64,000 bases of DNA from Gillisella vitis. Lineage in GTDB: Bacteria > Pseudomonadota > Alphaproteobacteria > Rhizobiales > Rhizobiaceae. Location of the stretch: positions 62,001 through 126,000 of the forward strand of contig NZ_JACHLU010000009.1 of assembly GCF_014204625.1 (NCBI RefSeq), written 5' to 3'. The translations under genes were made by a program, and so were the position numbers. The notes beneath the pieces are model-generated. The model worked only from the letters and a program-made list of their open reading frames with translations, made no database searches and was not told where the DNA came from. Shown piece by piece: positions 62,221-64,000 of the stretch. Within the stretch, counting starts at the first letter, position 1. The number at the start of each line of letters is the position of its first letter.

Positions 62221-63417
62221 CTACTCCACCCCATACCCCACCGCCTGCCGCTTCTCCTCATCGCTGAGAAAACCTGCCGCCCCGACCCGCGACCACAGTG
62301 CATCGCGCTCCGCTGACAGGCCTTCCACCTGATCCAGATCAGGCTTCAGCTCCAGCTGAGACCCAAAAGCGTCCGACAAAAAGCCCGACAGGCTGGCGGC
62401 GGTGCGGCGTAACAGCGGCAGCACGGTGAGGCGATACAGCGCCCGATTGGCCTCCTGATAATTGGCATAGGTGTTGTCGCCCGGAATGCCGAGCAGCATC
62501 GGCGGAACCCCGAGAGACAGGGCAATATCGCGGGCCGCGCCATTGCGGGCATCGACAAAATCCATATCGCGCGGGGTGAGGCTCATGGCTTTCCAGTCCA
62601 GCCCACCCTCCAGCAGCATCGGGCGGCCCGCCTGCATTGGGCCGGAATAGCCCTGCTCCAGCTCTTCCTTCAGCCGCTCATATTGCTCCGGCGGCAGGTT
62701 GCCGCCCTCTTTCGGCTGATAGACCAAGGCCCCGGAAGGGCGGGCCGAATTGTCCAGCAGCGCCTTGTTCCAGCTGGCCGCCGCATTGTGCAGATCCAGC
62801 GCCGCATGGGCTGACGCCAGCGGCGCATAACCGATGTTATCGTCGAGCGGGTGAAACAGGCGAAAATGCAAAATCGGCAACGGCTCACCATCGGCCGGAA
62901 TGCGCTGGCTGGCACCGCTGGCACGGTAATCATAGGCCACCGGCCAGCCATCCTCCCCCTCCACCACGCTGACCCGGTCTGGCCTGAGCAGATGCAGCTC
63001 CATCAACCGCCCACCCAGCCACAGAGGCCGAAGGTAAGCATTGCCCGACAACAGCAGGTGGCCGTAGAGCGTTTCGAAAAAATCGACGCCGCTTGCACGG
63101 GCATTGGGCTTTGAGAGCAACGTCAGCGCCGGATGGTCGCTCAGCTCAACCTCGCCATCATAGGCCAGAAGCGGCACGGCGGCGGCAGCTTCCGACACCA
63201 GCCGCACCGCCCGATGCGCCACCGGATTGCCCATGAACCCGCCGCGTGCCAGCGCCGCATAGGTGCGCCCCAGACCGCCGCCCGCCACACCGGACATCAG
63301 CATCGCCAACCCACCACGTGGCGCTTTGATGCTTTTGCTGGTGGTTTGCGGGCGCGCACCATCGGCCCGCCGCCATGCCCCCAGAAAAGAGCGCGGCAGA
63401 CGAAAAGAAGACAGCAT
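62221..63417 (-). CDS. GTA portal protein (gp3)
   Basis: 398 aa. HK97-type portal family: AALARGGFMGNPVAHRAVRLVSEAAAAVPLL, GHLLLSGNAYLRPLWLGGR, LLRPDRV, LSLGVPPMLLGIPGDNTYANYQEAN, then a C-terminal segment ending EEKRQAVGYG. It forms the DNA-entry ring and the start of the cluster seen here. The terminase genes must lie beyond the right edge. Upstream are a MITE and a GH19 gene. Confidence 0.95.
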   Translation of the reverse strand: MLSSFRLPRSFLGAWRRADGARPQTTSKSIKAPRGGLAMLMSGVAGGGLGRTYAALARGGFMGNPVAHRAVRLVSEAAAAVPLLAYDGEVELSDHPALTLLSKPNARASGVDFFETLYGHLLLSGNAYLRPLWLGGRLMELHLLRPDRVSVVEGEDGWPVAYDYRASGASQRIPADGEPLPILHFRLFHPLDDNIGYAPLASAHAALDLHNAAASWNKALLDNSARPSGALVYQPKEGGNLPPEQYERLKEELEQGYSGPMQAGRPMLLEGGLDWKAMSLTPRDMDFVDARNGAARDIALSLGVPPMLLGIPGDNTYANYQEANRALYRLTVLPLLRRTAASLSGFLSDAFGSQLELKPDLDQVEGLSAERDALWSRVGAAGFLSDEEKRQAVGYGVE

Positions 63418-63471
63418 GATTTTCTCCTGAAAAATGATAGGTCTTGAAATCGTTCGGGCGAAACCAATGCC

Positions 63472-63639
63472 TTAACAGGCTGCTGAAAAACTCGAGGCGG
63501 GCTGAAAATGGTCTGTTTCGGTGATCGAAAAGCGCCAAAAAAGCGTTACATATGGCTTATATGCGCCGTTTTTTGGCACTTTTTCTCCCCAAAGCATTCT
63601 CATTTTCAGCTCCACCTGACTTTTTCAGCAGCCTGTTAA
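63472..63639 (-). mobile_element. 168-bp MITE, copy 3
   Basis: Same terminal inverted repeats and TTAA ends as the copies at 40256 and 56377, opposite orientation. It sits between the portal gene and the GH19 gene, and its right TTAA is the stop codon of the latter. Confidence 0.85.
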
Positions 63640-64000
63640 GCCTGTAGCGCCACCATAATCACCTTGGCGTGTCCCGCCACCACATCGGCCCGATCCAGCC
63701 CATTGACGATGCGGCGGGCATTTTTCCAATCCGCGTCCTTGTCGTTGAAATAGTCGCCAAGCTTTCGCCCTGAAAACAGCCCATCGCGCATACCCACCAC
63801 CAGAACATCGGCAGCAACATCAAGCGCCATGGCTTTGGCAGGGTCAGCGACCAGATCGACACCCAGCGCCTTTGCCATGGCCTGATAATTGCGCTTGTGG
63901 GTCAATTGCACAAAGCCGCGGCCAAGCCAGCTTTGGCCTGCTGCATCGCGCCGCCAATAGGGCGTGCTCACCTGCGGCAATTGCCCGGCCTTCAAGGCCC
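63636..64000 (-). CDS. GH19 chitinase/lysozyme-like endolysin, 5' end beyond window
   Basis: At least 119 codons, running past the right edge, so the true start and the catalytic Glu region may lie outside. The motif SWLGRGFVQLTHKRNYQAM is the hallmark substrate-binding segment of family 19 glycoside hydrolases (GRGxxQLTGRxNY), followed by VDLVADPAKAMALDVAADVLVVGM and NDKDADWKNARRIVNGLDR. In phages such proteins cut peptidoglycan as endolysins, so it may release GTA particles. The stop TAA is part of the MITE end, so a few native residues may be lost. Confidence 0.8.
   Translation of the reverse strand, partial: ALKAGQLPQVSTPYWRRDAAGQSWLGRGFVQLTHKRNYQAMAKALGVDLVADPAKAMALDVAADVLVVGMRDGLFSGRKLGDYFNDKDADWKNARRIVNGLDRADVVAGHAKVIMVALQA

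Overview
The window reads as chromosomal DNA of an alphaproteobacterium of the Rhizobiaceae / order Hyphomicrobiales. The support is: a cytochrome c maturation operon next to a DegP protease, a two-component pair, glnE and a PleC-like kinase; a feuN-feuP-feuQ-like locus; small palindromic intergenic repeats of rhizobial type; and a gene transfer agent (GTA) structural cluster. I see no tRNA, rRNA or CRISPR array.

Layout. 1-8.3 kb: housekeeping and envelope genes (lipid kinase, MFS efflux, L,D-transpeptidase lipoprotein, MgtE, IlvE, ETF-ubiquinone oxidoreductase). The 3' end of the ETF-QO gene is repeated in tandem behind the gene. 8.4-18.6 kb: accessory-looking genes, namely a stand-alone SIR2-TPR protein (possible defence gene), an atypical SDR, an RND efflux operon, a YegD-like Hsp70 and a divergent uracil-DNA glycosylase. 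18.9-22.6 kb: a putative regulator divergent from an MFS transporter, and a DMT permease. 22.9-39.4 kb: a conserved core block (pepN, pleC-like kinase, glnE, kinase/regulator pair, degP, ccmIEFH). 39.5-43 kb: a lipoprotein and feuQ/feuP/feuN. 43-47 kb: a holin-like small protein and a large autotransporter.

47.2-63.4 kb, all on the minus strand: an RcGTA-type late gene cluster from portal to host-specificity protein, in canonical order with short overlaps (portal, DUF6107, protease, capsid, connector, head closure, a small ORF, DUF3168, major tail protein, gp10, small chaperone-like gene, tape measure, DUF2460, DUF2163, NlpC/P60, TIM-barrel tail protein). It is interrupted by two cargo islands. 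A RES/Xre toxin-antitoxin pair sits between gp13 and gp14. Between gp9 and gp8 lies a two-gene operon for a plant-type [2Fe-2S] ferredoxin fused to a colicin-M-like domain, followed by a membrane protein that looks like its immunity protein. This pectocin-M-like module inside a GTA cluster is the most striking content of the window. A GH19 endolysin-like gene begins past the right edge and ends against the portal side.

At least four short repeat families are scattered through the window. They include a 167-168 bp MITE with TTAA ends (three copies) that supplies the stop codon, or the C-terminal codons, of three different genes.
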